A stretch of 64,000 nt of DNA from Blakeslea trispora (GCA_025331445.1 JAIWNE010000034.1:236915-300914); one strand, 5' to 3'; positions 1 through 12,004 are shown, numbered from the stretch's first letter. Numbers and translations: made by a program. Notes: generated by a model from the letters alone, not told the origin.

Positions 1-141
1 AAAAAAAAGAAGAAGAAACTTTGCTCTTGACAACCATCTACCAATGAAATGAGTGTCCGCATACACATAAAAGAAACAATGCTTTAATATAGAATAACAA
101 CAATAATAATAATAATAATATCTATAAAAATATAGAAGAGC

Positions 142-1760
142 TTATTCCATTACAGTCAATGGTGGCAAATGTAAGAGAGAAACACCCTTCTTGTCATCAC
201 AATCAAAATTCCATTCCTTCCAATGATTTGATTTACCATGACAAGGATAACAAAAGCCACAGACAGATGTCTTGAAACCAGCACACATCTTGCGTCCATT
301 CTGTAGATTATCCAACATATCATACATGGTACCTCCAATCGCATCAGGCTCATTGAAATCACCAAAGTGTTTACCAATCATATCATTCTCACATACATCA
401 ATCTGCTGAATACGACGATCATGAATAGGCAGTATATTGAATGGGTATAGCCAAAGACCCAAATTTTGGTCTTCATTCTTCACAAACACACGAGGCCCCT
501 TGACGCCAGCCACAAGATGAACAACATCTCTTGAGAGAATATAGAGAGCACCTGCAGTATAAGGTGGAAAGATGGGTAAAGGATATACAAGCTCTCCATT
601 CTTATTCTCGGTACTTCGGATGGGAGGTATGTTATGATAAGCTAATCCTCTCCAATAACGCTTTGTACGACCAGCCAACTCCATCTCCTTTGAGATAGTA
701 TCCCATCGAACAAAGACATCATCATCTGTTTTGACAAAATAATCAAAATCATACTGTTCAGCCCATTCAAAGGCAGCATACACTTTCTTGCTCAAATCCT
801 CATATAGATCAGAGCAGGGCAGCAACAGGATATCATTGTGTTCTCTCATCTCTCGATCCACCAAAGGACCGATTGTCTCCTTGACTTGATCGTTGGGTGG
901 TTGACCGAGAATGAAGGTATAATAATAAGAGATATGTTGATTATCTTCAGGCATCAACTTGAGGGTGGTTTCTCGAAACACCTTACGCTTCTGTACACTC
1001 TTGGCTGTCCAGGCAGACAACACAAAGACCATCACGCGTACCTCTGCCTCTGCCAACTGAGGATGCTGTTGAAAGGTAGGTAAGGCCATACGTTGTTCTG
1101 ACAGGGCTACAGAGGCTCGACGCATCTGAGCCACTTGATACATGGATGTGAACATGGTAATGAACACCACGACTGTCAATGGTAAGATCAAGACTCGAAC
1201 AAAGGTAGATTTGTGGTTGATGCGTGGTTCTTGATCTTCTGCCGAACCATGACGACGTTTGGGCCGAGAGGTCAATGTGATCTTGAGCATGTTGGATATC
1301 AAGAAGATAAGGCAAACAGTCATCCATTTCCAGATAGGCTGATCAATACCATAATAAGAGCTGAGATAGGCTGACACAGACCAATTGATACATATCAGTG
1401 TAACGAGTCGAAAGATAGCATTTCCAAGTTCGTAATGATGCAGCCATCGTTTCAGCATGCTTGTTGTTAAAATCCAACTCCAATAACCTGCTAAAACACA
1501 CTGATCATGACAAAGTAAATACATGGATCTATAGCACTCAGCAAACTTACCCATAATAAAGCAGTCAGATGAATAAGGGGTGTACTCTTGGTCTGAAAGA
1601 TACCCGGAGATGGATCTGTAAAGGCATCCACCAAGTTACGGTAGATGCCAATAGCTGAAGGGATGAGGCAAAGTGATCGTAATGCCAAGATGGGTACTTG
1701 AAGATGTTTTGGTACATGAAGAGAAGTCATACAATCCCTTTCTTTTGAGAAAGAAGTCAT
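142..1760 (-). CDS. GT31-type beta-glycosyltransferase (galactosyltransferase fold) with polytopic N-terminus
   Basis: Two exons join as 1760-1551 and 1500-142 (about 522 aa; a second in-frame ATG lies at 1730). The 50-nt intron starts GTAAGT and ends GATCAG, and the frame continues through a hydrophobic stretch. The C-terminal half has the GT31 signature: a VFVLSAW entry strand, the metal/nucleotide motif KTDDDVFV and a later NEDQNLGLWL segment, as in beta-1,3-galactosyl- and GlcNAc-transferases. The acceptor sugar cannot be told. Before it I count five hydrophobic segments, in about the first 190 residues, whereas typical GT31 enzymes are Golgi type II proteins with a single anchor. Golgi location is inferred from the family. 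The gene is divergent from the phospholipase gene, 286 bp away. Confidence 0.82.
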
Positions 1761-2046
1761 CTTTCTCTTTTTTTTTGGGTTCTATTCTGTTTAGTCTATA
1801 GGCACATGTGCTTTCATTCAGTCTGATCACTTTTTTTTTGGGGGGTACATTATTTCACTTACAAGAGAATAGACAGCAAGAAATAATAAAATAAAAAAAA
1901 ACGCACCCCCCTTTTTTTTTGTTTAAAAAAAAAAAAAAGTTTAATGGTCGATCTCCGATATCAATGATGGTTTGCATGACGACATGGTTGAAAAAAAAAA
2001 AATGGATAAAAAAGACGATCTTTTTTCCTTTTTCTAACCCTATAAA

Positions 2047-4316
2047 ATGTTTCGACAGACACACCGCTATTTTCATAAAAAAGTCCCTCTTTTCAAGAAA
2101 CTGGCGATGCACAAGATCCCCTCCAAGAATCCACTCTGGTCTCTTCCTTTTCTTAAACATGAAGAACAAGACAACCAACAGAAAGAGAATGCACTGATCG
2201 CCTCTCTCATGACAAACAAAGACTGGCTCAAGAACAAGCTAGAGTCACTCGACTTGCCTTCGGTTGAACATCTGAATGCCAAAATAGCTGAAATTTACCC
2301 TCAATTTACAGACCAATTCAAACAGTTGAGTGAAGGTTATGGTAAAATGTGGGATTATCTTACCATGGAAGATTTCCGAAAGATAGTAGAAGAAATCAAA
2401 AAGGAAGGAAATGATCCTCAAATCCATCCGGAATTACTCAAGGATGGCACAGTGAGGTAAAGCATACTGTTCTCTTTTGTGTATCACGTGATCTAACTCA
2501 AGTACCATTAGAGAAGGTAACACACTCTCAGCTGAAGAACAAGCATTTATAAAGAAACGAAAGCAACGTCAGAAAGAAGCATTTGCCAGATTGATAGATC
2601 AAGACCCTCAAGAGATAGATGAACGCGATATCCCGATCATCGGACTGGCTTCAAGTGGAGGTGGATACCGAGCCATGATTGGTCTGACGGGCTATATCGA
2701 TGCCATGAAACAATCCGGTCTATGGGACTGTATCATGTATTTCAGTGGTATATCTGGATCTTGTTGGACCATGGCCCTCTATTACAATCAACTGACTCGG
2801 GCTGATCCAAAAAGACTCAAGCATCACTTGGAAGATCATGTCCAGACACACTGGGCTAATGTGTCTAATTTCATGAATGTCTTGCTTGCTTCACCTGATA
2901 ACAGTAAATTACTCTTACGGGGTGCCATTCAACGCTATGCTCAACAAAAAGGTGATATCAGTCTGGTGGATCTGTTTGGTGTCTTGATGGGTGGTACACT
3001 GTTGACCAAGAAGCCCTTTGGCTCAACTCCACCTGAGGATCGAGAGGATATGGAGAAGGAGATCAAACAGGATACAATGGAACATACAGATAACCATAAA
3101 GTCATGCATCTGACAGGGCAACTAGATTATATTAACGATGGGCAAGAACCTATGCCTATTTATTGTGTTGTGCGTCATGATATAGCTTATGGCAAGACAT
3201 TGGAAGAACGTATTCAGGAACTCAAGCATGGTTATCAATCAAAGCCAGAGTCTACAAAAGATGAGCATGATCCCAAGCAAAACGATACCTATCAATGGTT
3301 TGAATTCACTCCTTATGATATGGGCTGTGAAGAGATTGAAGGTAAAGTAACAGATATATTGAGCCTACATTGTTGACTTACTCTTAGTTAGCCTGGATCC
3401 CTATATGGGCATTTGGAAGACGATTTGAACATGGTCAAAACAAAGAGAGATTACCAGAACAAACACTGGATATCCTGATGGGGTAAAATGAAATAGGCCA
3501 TCATAAAACCATGTATTTACACATTGTTTTAATAGCATGTTTGGTTCAGCATTTGCTGCCAGTCTAGTTCATTTCTACAAAGAGATCCGTAGTTTCTTAC
3601 CCACAGGTGCTTTAACCAAGATGGATGAAACAATCCAACGCTATGAAGACTCTATTTCCAAATACCACCCCATCTCTCCTGCTTCTTTCCCTAATCCATT
3701 CTACAGAATACCCGAAACTTTCCATACCACTCAAAACAAAGAGATCAAAAGACCGAGTTCACTCATCAACAGCCAACAGCTCTATCTGATGGATGCTGGC
3801 ATGGACAACAACATTCCGTTCTATCCCTTTTTCCGTGAAGGCAGAGATGTGGATGTGATTATTGCTGTGGATCTAAGTGCAGACATTCAGACAGCAGACC
3901 ATTTCGATCGAGCCGAGAGTTATATCAAAAGAAGAGGTATCAAGGGCTGGCCTACAGGTGCAGGATGGCCCAAAGATCATAGTGGTGATCACTATCCCTT
4001 GGGATCCTGTACTCTATTTGAATCGGAATCGACGGAAGACATCATCACATCGGATCATACGATCCAGACAGAAAAACAAGCTTCTGTCACCTTGGCCTAT
4101 TTCCCTTTTATTGTCAACAAGGCCTTTGATCCAGACTTTGATCCTCAAAAGGCGGATTTCTGTAGCACTTGGAATTTTGTCTATCACCAAGACCAAGTGA
4201 GAAAAGTGACAGGATTGGCTGAAGCTAATTGGAACGACAATCGAGATAAAATCAAATATGCCTTAAAACGAGCATGGCAAAAGAAGAGAGACACAAGGCT
4301 TTTTAGAGAACATTAA
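2047..4316 (+). CDS. cytosolic phospholipase A2 / lysophospholipase (group IV, PLA2_B catalytic domain)
   Basis: Exons 2047-2456, 2512-3341, 3392-3482 and 3536-4316 give 703 aa in a continuous frame. The hydrolase acts on the acyl ester of glycerophospholipids through a Ser-Asp dyad. The motifs are present in order: GLASSGGGYRAM (oxyanion glycines and the conserved Arg), the nucleophile elbow SGISGSCW, and the catalytic Asp in DAGMDNNIPF. No C2 domain or signal peptide is obvious. The first ~20 residues are basic and lack acidic residues, so a mitochondrial presequence is possible but unproven. Fungal homologues include both secreted phospholipase B and intracellular cPLA2-like enzymes; the lack of a signal peptide favours the second. 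The stop codon lies only 21 bp from the stop of the convergent small gene. Confidence 0.88.
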
Positions 4317-4337
4317 AATTTTTATTATTAAAAGATG

Positions 4338-4610
4338 TTATTGATGTTGCATTTGATGAAGTTTCTTGACTTGTTCAGCAGAACCTTCATTTTCGATATC
4401 ACGCAAGAGACCAGGATAGAGATCCCAATCAGAGTCAACGGTTGCCTCAGTCTGAACAATGTCTGATTTGAACTTGGGGCGATAGTTGAAGTGACAAGGA
4501 AGACTGTTTCGCTTGAAACGATAGAGGGAAGGATGAGTCAAGTCATCATCTGTCATGGCATGCTCCACAACGGCTGTTGTTTGCTTTGTTTGTGTTGTAG
4601 TGTGTTTCAT
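4338..4610 (-). CDS. small conserved-looking protein of unknown function (90 aa)
   Basis: A single exon from ATG at 4610 to the stop at 4338. The track reading can start upstream, but 4610 is preferred because the codons before it encode a low-complexity Phe/Ser run lying in a purine-rich leader. The product is Thr/Gln-rich at the N-terminus and then has a compact segment with aromatic and acidic residues (YRFKR, HFNYRPKFKSD, DSDWDLYPGLLRDIE). No domain is recognised. It is convergent with the phospholipase gene and tandem with URC1, whose stop is 145 bp beyond this gene's start. Normal amino-acid composition after residue 20 supports a real gene, but there is no homology evidence. Confidence 0.55.
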   Translation of the reverse strand: MKHTTTQTKQTTAVVEHAMTDDDLTHPSLYRFKRNSLPCHFNYRPKFKSDIVQTEATVDSDWDLYPGLLRDIENEGSAEQVKKLHQMQHQ

Positions 4611-4754
4611 GTTGAAGAACAAAGAAGAAAGAAAAGAAAAATGAAAAAAAAGTGAGGGGACTTTTAATAGCTGCATGAATTTAAGCAGGATACTCCGAAC
4701 ATTTTAAAATTTTTAGTTGTAATGAAAATTGTCAACTACGCAAAAAATATCTGT

Positions 4755-6949
4755 TTAATGTTCAATATCTTCCCAGTCACGACCTTTGACTTTTGTAAGT
4801 TCTTCATTGGTCAAGACAGCACCACTCGTGAAATAACCTGCAGCAATCTTGGCATCGATTTCGACTCTATAGAATCAGATGAGAAAAAAAACTAGAAATG
4901 ATCACCTGACTATGTATGGCTTATGTTACCTAGAGTCATCCGGAATCAATTCTTCGGGAATAGGAACACGTTCAACAATAGGAATACCGGAACCCACAAT
5001 GGCTTCATATTTCTATAAAAATAAGCATGAGTTTCATGTTGGCTTATTGTTGTCTATTTACCATATTCGACATGGACTATAGAGAAGCAAAGTTAGACAT
5101 GTTTCTTTTTTATTTTACTTTTTTTTTTTTGTTATTTACCATCATACGATCAATCTTCTTGATGCCTAACCAGTGCAATACATCTGGCATCAAAGCTTGG
5201 AAACGCATATCTTTGACACCAGCAATACATTCAGTTCTTAAAAAGTAATTACTGGCTGTGTCACCACCTGTCTGTCTTTTACCTATAGTCCATGTGTATC
5301 AATAGAGTGTGTCATTCCCAATCTAGATAGACTTACGAGCATTATAAACCAAATATTTAGTCACCTCACCAAGGGCTCTTCCTTCTTTTCTAACTAGAGA
5401 AACAAAAAGTAAGTAACTTGTGTTGTTGTTCAAGAAGAAACTTCCTTACAGTAGACAATGACACCAACACCACCTTGTTGTGCTTGTTTGGCACACTCTT
5501 CAATACCATAGATCAAATAAGGTCTACAAGTACAGATATCACTACCAAAGACATCAGAGCCATTACATTCATCATGAACCCGAAGTGTCAGCTTTTTTGA
5601 GGTATCTAAAGAAGAATCAGTCATGTAAAAGAAACTAGAGAGTCACTTTACCAGAGATATATTCAGGATTACCAAAGATATAGACACTAATACCACCAAT
5701 AGGAGGTAAGAACACTTTAAGGTCAGGTCGAGTGATCAATTCAGGATACATTCCACCTAGAGAACAGTTTGAATCCTTCTAATTTTTTAGAAACAGTGAA
5801 AGATAAGGTTACCTGTATCTTCACTATCATATATATAAAAAATATAAGTCACGTGTATCAACCTATTTATCCAAACTTACAAGAGAGCACGACGCAACAA
5901 GGATTCTTCAATACCAAATCTCTTGGCAACACCAGGTAAATACCAAACAGGCTCCACAGCAGCCTTTGAGACAGAGAGATCACCACGATGATTGACAACA
6001 ATCTTACCATCCACATCAAGCGTACCATGTTTGACACTCATTTCCATTTCTGCCATTGTCATATGAGCTCGTGTGATGGCAATGGTAGGTCTACACAAAG
6101 ATCCTAAGGATTCTATCTGACTCAGAACACACATCTTATTTACCTCACATCCAAACCCTGCTCATATTCTTGTTTAAAGATAGATGGAGCAATATGACCA
6201 AAGGGGTCAAGGGAAACAATCTTTTCAGGGTCAAACCAAGCAGGATGAGGACCCACTTGGTATACTGGTTCAGTCATGTCAAAGTTGGGTCGATGATTGG
6301 AAGGTAAATCACCAATGGCTACAGCCAAGGCACGATAGATACAATAAGAACCACCATAAGCACCAATTGCATTTCTATTCAAACATTTTAGTATGTGCTT
6401 TTTTTTTATTTCATTACTTACTTGCCTTTTCTTTATACTTTCTGTATGACGAGAAGCAATGATGGGACCTCGTTCAGTGGGGGATTGAGCACCCCAATTT
6501 AACGATAAGGGCTTGATACCATGTTGTCCAGGATAAGCTTGTTTTTAGAGAGATAAGAAAAAAGAGGGGTGAATGATAGATAGAACACAGATTAGGTTAT
6601 CTCTCTTACTGGTCAAAATAACACGACTTGGATAAGAAGGAGTAAAGGGAGATGCCATGTTTGGAATCGATTCAGTAGGCTTATGAGAAACAGTAGAGTT
6701 ACCAATGACTGCTTCATCTGATGTGATTGCAGTGATAGAGGTAGAAGGAGATAATTGAGCAGGCTTATTGTTATCACTTGAGAGTGTAAACTTGTCAATC
6801 TAATATAGATGCTATCTTAACTTGCCATTTTTCAACTATTTTATTGTGCTTTTTACCTGCTCTGCCAGCCTAGATTGTTCTTCACGTAAACTTTCCATGG
6901 TAGCCAACATCTTTTGCAAGATGGCTTCTTCTGTAGCAGATACAGTCAT
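4755..6949 (-). CDS. URC1: URC1/Urg1-type GTP cyclohydrolase II homologue (uracil catabolism)
   Basis: Twelve exons: 6949-6857, 6799-6610, 6537-6426, 6374-6144, 6090-5881, 5823-5813, 5756-5652, 5605-5450, 5393-5337, 5282-5140, 5012-4930, 4866-4755 (500 aa, one continuous frame). The C-terminal half holds the GTP cyclohydrolase II signature RVHDECNGSDVFGSDICTC with the three zinc-ligand cysteines, followed by GGVGVIVYFRKEGRALG. The N-terminal half has RNAIGAYGGSYCIYRALAVA, typical of the Urg1/URC1 family rather than of riboflavin RIB1. In Lachancea kluyveri and fission yeast, members of this family are needed for the non-reductive (URC) route of uracil breakdown. The third intron needs a GC donor, and exon 6 is only 11 nt. 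The gene is divergent from the uracil phosphoribosyltransferase gene. Confidence 0.9.
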
Positions 6950-7221
6950 ATTTGAAAAAAAAAAAAAAAGAAAATGATAAAGTAAAAAGAAGAAAAGAAA
7001 AAATAAATGAAACAGCAATGAACCTATTTATGCATGTTGCGTGTTTGATTACGATTTATCATGGGATTCGCCATCATTGATTGAGTTTATTAATATGTTC
7101 ATGTGACAAAAATAATAGCAACTACAATTACTTTGGAAACACATAAATAACCCCCCCTCTTGTTTTTTATTTTTTTTTTTTACTTTCTTTCTCTTTCTAT
7201 TTTCTCTCTATATTATTCTTT
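6950..7221. promoter_or_regulatory. shared bidirectional promoter of URC1 and URC6
   Basis: The 272 bp between the two start codons must hold both promoters. It contains poly(dA:dT) tracts next to each gene (about 6955-6968 and 7164-7181), a C6 run at about 7152-7157 and one GATA-type core (TTATC at 7056-7060). GATA factors control nitrogen-source genes in fungi, so nitrogen control of this pair would make sense, but a single core site is weak evidence. Confidence 0.55.
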
Positions 7222-8087
7222 ATGGAAATGACTCACAATAAATACTTGCATGTTAGTCAACATCCTATTGTGGCTGCCAAACTATCTTTGCTGAGAGATG
7301 CAAAGCAAAGCTCAAAGGTAGTTAGAGAACTCACACGCGATCTTTCCATCTTATTGGGTTATGAAGCCTCTGTTGATATCAAGTTGCAAAAGGGTGCTAC
7401 AGTAAGTCAAAGATAAGCCTTAAGAAAATAGAAGCTATAATCATTCAACTATAGGCTTCTACAACACATGGTAGTTATCAAATGGATGAGATAAGTGAAA
7501 AAGTAGGTTTGATTCCTGTTCTGAGATCTGGTCTTGGATTGGTAGACGGTAATTGAATTCTGCATAATTTTTTATAATTTAGATCTAAGCAGAGAAGTAA
7601 TAGGATTCTTGAATTTGTTTCCTGAAGCACCTGTCTATCATTTGGGTATCTATAGAGAAAAGATATCCCATCAGCCTGTTGAATACTATAACAAGTTACC
7701 TGATTCCCCTACTGTGGAGACATGTTATGTCCTGGATCCTGTGATTGCTACAGGTAACACAGCTATTGCTACCATCAATCTATTGAAGGAATGGGGCATG
7801 TCTGGTTCTGGCATCAAGTTTGTTTCGATCGTTAGTGTAAGTATTGTAGATTGATTTTAGCAGTCATGTTGATATCTTGTTTAGTCTGAACAAGGTTTGG
7901 CTCAACTTCAAAAGGAACATCCTGATATCCATATCTATACCGCAGCTATCGATAACACACTTGATACGGATGGGTAAAGTGGTGGAGTGATAGGGATGAT
8001 AATATGAATTCTAAAATATTCTTTATTAGCTATATATCCCCTGGTATTGGTGATTCAGGTGATAGACTCTGGCATACATTAGCTTAG
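7222..8087 (+). CDS. URC6: uracil phosphoribosyltransferase, URC6/Urg2-type
   Basis: Exons 7222-7401, 7455-7548, 7583-7836, 7885-7973 and 8030-8087 encode 224 aa, the usual length of the family. It converts uracil and PRPP to UMP. The PRPP loop reads VLDPVIATGNTA, preceded by IPVLRSGLGLVD, and the C-terminus YISPGIGDSGDRLWHT matches the uracil-binding GxGDxGDR end of UPRTases. The family also includes the pyrimidine-salvage enzyme Fur1. I assign the URC6/Urg2 branch because the gene is head to head with URC1, as is expected of the URC pathway, but salvage is not excluded. All four introns are short and canonical. Confidence 0.88.
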
Positions 8088-8454
8088 AATAAACGTATCT
8101 ATCTATCTTTCTTATCAATTTCTTTAAAGAAAGCCTGTCATTATCAAAGTGATATCTTTTTTTTTCTTTTTTATCATGCCAAATTCAATCTCAGTCTGTC
8201 ATGCATAGAGAAATGTATGATAATAAATAAACTAGCCAATCATACATACCATCAAATATATATATATATATTGATTGGCGAATTAAGAAAATGCCTTATT
8301 ATTTCACTGATTAGACAACCAAGACTAAATATCTCCCCAATTGACTCTTGTTTGTATTAAATAATAGGGTTACGCATTTATTAACAGGTGGAATATGAGA
8401 CAGAAAGGAGGGGGGGTATAAACAAAAACAACAATCGATTTAAAAAAGTGGCTC

Positions 8455-9805
8455 TTAATGGCCTTGATCATAAAGGTGAGTAGCCAATTCAGCATAGAAT
8501 TCAAGTCGATCAAACTCTTTTCCATTGGTTTCCGAATGTTTGAAGCGATAAGGAATCAAGCTAAGAAAGATGATTAAAAAGAATGAATATGACAAGATGG
8601 CTAAATTTACCTTTTACCACTTAAATCCCAATGATCAGCCTGAATGGTCTTGACATAAGTACCCCATTTGGCACTCTTGACACTCACAATACCATCATTT
8701 TCACCTTCTTTTTCATACACAGTTTGATAAGGTAGTCCCAACAGAGAAGACCAAGCAGAGATACTGGCAGATGCACCATAGGAATAGTACTTGACAGAAG
8801 CATCATCTGGTGTGTTTGGATTGAAATAGTTGTTGCAGAAATGAGTGGTAAGATGAGCATAGGCAGGTTCATCCAACCAACTCAGAAAGAGACGATCCAA
8901 TGATTTCTGTCTGTTTGAATCATGCTTTTCATTCTGAAGGGTGACTACTGTCGTTGTGTTCTGATTGGTCAGATCAACTGCAGTGCCGGACAAAAAGGGA
9001 GAAGAATGAGAGGGAGGCAAAGGCACATTCTGACCTACACCCACATGATCTCGAAACCAATCCATGACAGGTGAACCTCGATGGGGTGTACAGATGGTTG
9101 TTAAAGATTGGACGTGATAAGGTCGATTGGGGATATTAGCCAATAGATGTCGACAATCTAATCCACCCTAAAAAAAAAATCATATGATAGTAGTGAGCAA
9201 AAATTGAATTTCTTTTTTTTCCCCCTTTATAAATAAACATATATATCTATATATACCATAGAATGAGCAACAAAATTGACTTTTTTACCCACAAGAATGG
9301 TTTTAAGCATAGTATGTAATGCCTGAGATCGTTCCCATATACTGCCTGCTTGAGGTACTCGAGTGACAATGATTTTAGCACCCAGCTTAGCCAAGGCGTC
9401 CTCTATCCCTCCCCAATAATGAAACTGAAGAGCAGGAATCGTCTGAGGTCCACGTACATCAAATCCAAACAGTCCATGACAGAGAACGATAGGCTCTCGT
9501 GGTGCTCGATAGTTGGCTGTGATAGGGCCTGCATGGGATTGTTGCTTGATGTCTTGAAAAGTCCTTTGTTGAACCATTGTCTCAGCAGTTGAAAAGAAAT
9601 GATCTGTCTCTAGACTGGCACTTCTGGCAGGATAGAGAATAGACAGTTTCTGTGTTTGATTTGATTTGACTTTGGATTGAAGTGTATCTTGAATTCGTTT
9701 ATGTGCCTGTAAGATAAGCGTAGCAAAAGAAGATGAACTAGTGTTGTTGATTAGGGATCGTTGAAAGTAGTTGTAGAGTGTATTGAGTTGTAGGGCGACC
9801 ATCAT
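8455..9805 (-). CDS. triacylglycerol lipase, alpha/beta-hydrolase (family I.5-like)
   Basis: Exons 9805-9257, 9167-8611 and 8560-8455 encode about 403 aa (the start could also be the ATG at 9802 or further upstream in frame). The lid/oxyanion region reads LCHGLFGFD, the nucleophile motif AHSMGGLD is built across the first intron, the acid lies in GENDGIVSV and the histidine in ADHWDLSG. The FHYWGGIEDAL and VPQAGSIWERSQAL segments resemble staphylococcal and Geobacillus lipases. It should hydrolyse long-chain acylglycerols. No clear signal peptide is seen: the N-terminus is moderately hydrophobic only if the reading frame starts upstream of 9805, so whether the enzyme is secreted is open. Confidence 0.85.
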
Positions 9806-11038
9806 GAAAATATAAATAATGAAAAAAAAAAGAGAAATAGATTCATGCTGTATATTATATAGGCTTAGCGCTTCTTTAATTTCTATGATGCAATTTTTTG
9901 GGGTTGGTTGACTTTTTTTAGCCCTTTTTTCTTGCTTTTTGTTCATTCGCTCAGTGCCAGTTGAAAGGCTTACCGATGAAAATCATGATTGTTATGAGAT
10001 CAATCAATGTATTATGTCATTTTTGTTGCATCATCTCAACATCGGCTTAACAGTAAGAGAGATTCAAGGAACACGCGGTAAGAAAAGCATCGAATGTTAA
10101 TCATGTCTGCATAGTGATCAACAAGAAGTTCGCTAAATACTGAATATGAAATAAAGTAGGAGCTCTTTTTCATGTTACAGAGTGTGTGAATCTCATTAAA
10201 TTCTTGTTTAAATGTTATTGGATCAATGATATAAATTAAATTTGACAACAGTTTCTTTGGTCCCCCCTCTTATAAAAGCAGTAGTTTGTCTTTTGTTTAG
10301 AAGATTGTCAGCCCTTTTTTTTTTTATTTTATAGATGACCAGACAAGAAAAGGACAACACTGATGGATGTTGTGAAATAAATCAAGAAAGGAAATTATGA
10401 AAAAGGGTCAGAAAAGGCTGCAAAAAAAAAAAAAAAAAAAAGTTTGGGGTTGACAGTTGTCAAATGAACACTCCTTTCTGGAAATTATTCATTTTCAACA
10501 TTTTATTGGTGTGAAAAATGGCAACTCATTTGAGGGGCTATACAACTTGGTATATAAAGTGGGTGTATCTCTCTACTTTCTATGCCCATAGAGAGTCATG
10601 AACAATAAAATCAGACTTTTTTTTTTTTCTCAAGATTTCAATCTAGGCTTTAACCCAAAGTAAAGTCAATCACAATTTGGATCATTTGCCCCCCCCCCCC
10701 CCTCCTTCCTTTGCCTCAATAAACAGAGGTGTGTTTATTGAGTCAATAAGAAGAGTCTGTGAAGTTTGATTTCTTGCCCAAAAATATTAAATTCTATAGA
10801 GATTTTAAATCTCATTTCTTAATTTGGAAAGTATACTTTTTTACGAGTTTTTATTGGTTGACTCTTAGTTTTCTGTGCGACTTGTGTATTTTAGAAAAGT
10901 GGCAAATGCCTCTTGTACTTCTTTTTACTTGAGCATATGCCTTTATGGAACAGAAGCTCTTGTTAGAGAATCTTCTAATTCGTAAGACGTCCTTGCCTAC
11001 TGGGCTTACACCATTAAAGAGCGCATGTGTATTCCTCT
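9806..11038. other. intergenic region without a supported gene
   Basis: AT-rich sequence with homopolymer tracts, including A18-20 near 10423-10441, C14 at 10689-10702 and T12 near 10618. Open frames here are short and have no recognisable motif. This is the left edge of the repeat-rich island. Confidence 0.6.
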
Positions 11039-11365
11039 TTAGAGAGTCAAAAGAAGATAGCTATCAATCTTGGCAGATCCTTTGGCTATCTCTCTATTTT
11101 TCTGCAAAAGTCGACGCTTATGTTTATCACTGGTGGGACCTGAATGACTGTGGTACATAGCATCTTTCTGCGCATTTTGGTTCCATACCAAATTGACGGA
11201 ATTGCTGCTTTGCTCCAAAATTTCAGGAACCTGATCGCTATCCATGGCTTCGGCAACATGTTCATGCTGTTGAACAGCAACAGAAGCAAGTCTTTCTAAT
11301 TTGTAAGCCACTGGTAGCTGAGCAAGCTTTTTCATTCTTGATCTGGCTGAACGTGCTTTAGGCAT
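11039..11365 (-). CDS. possible N-terminal fragment of a transposon-encoded protein
   Basis: An open frame from ATG 11365 to a stop at 11039 (108 aa). It is basic at the start (MPKARSARSRMKKL), then helical, and ends with a KHKRRLLQKNREIAKGSAKI stretch. A basic 'KxxRxxxxAKGxxKIxSF' motif of this kind opens many repeated fungal transposon proteins, so I read this as the first exon or a remnant of one. Nothing downstream on the minus strand continues it with confidence. The open frame also runs upstream to 11719, but that part is low-complexity Ser/Pro/Phe and unlikely to be coding. Confidence 0.35.
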   Translation of the reverse strand: MPKARSARSRMKKLAQLPVAYKLERLASVAVQQHEHVAEAMDSDQVPEILEQSSNSVNLVWNQNAQKDAMYHSHSGPTSDKHKRRLLQKNREIAKGSAKIDSYLLLTL

Positions 11366-11829
11366 GATAATTGTGTAATACTCAAATAGAAGGCAGTCGA
11401 TACCAGATGGTGCGGGCCTGCAAAGGAATGGGGGGAGAGACCAGGAGGTGGACCATTGTGAAGGACGGAGCGGAGAGTGAGAATATTGTGGTGGAGGGCG
11501 AATGAGTAGCTTGAAGGAGCGAATTGAAGACGTGGAGTGTTTATGATGAGGAGGGAAGAGAATAAAACTGGTAATGAAGGGATGGAGGCTGGTAGCGGAG
11601 AAGTTGATAGAAGTGATTTGGGAAGCTGGAGTGAAGAGGCGACGAAAGAAAGGATAGGCAGTAATAATTAAGTTTTGATGTTTGTCTAGTTTTCCAAAAA
11701 TAGAAAGCGCGGTTTTCATTTGTCTGATCCTGACTATTTAGTAATCTGACTTACAATCTGAATAAAATCATCTTTCTTTCTCCTCCTAAATACTTCTGCT
11801 ACCATCAGATTATAAACATTTAATTAGTT

Positions 11830-11949
11830 ACGAGCATATTACAAACCGCACCTCCGTTGCGGTAATAAAATTAACCAGAGCGCAGCGGAGGTGCTAATTT
11901 TATTGACCTCCATTATGGTGCAGTACGCTACGCTTTGTAACATGCTCGT
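11830..11949. repeat. compound inverted-repeat (foldback/MITE-like) module
   Basis: Outer arms of 16 bp (11830-11845 and 11934-11949, one mismatch) enclose two further inverted pairs. GCACCTCCGTTGCG (11848-11861) pairs with 11881-11894, and AATAAAATTA pairs with TAATTTTATT just after. The inner pairs are interleaved rather than nested, so they cannot all form at once. No coding potential. Confidence 0.7.
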
Positions 11950-12004
11950 GCTGCCGCAGGCCAACTAATTCGATGAGAAGACCAATGTGGGGGCCCCACC
12001 CATA

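Noticed and set aside
4755..8087. Riboflavin biosynthesis pair (RIB1)
   Set aside because: The cyclohydrolase has the long N-terminal Urg1 region and sits with a uracil phosphoribosyltransferase, so URC fits better than riboflavin synthesis.
10945..11160. 71-codon plus-strand frame
   Set aside because: Mostly antisense to the basic transposon-like fragment and without motif.
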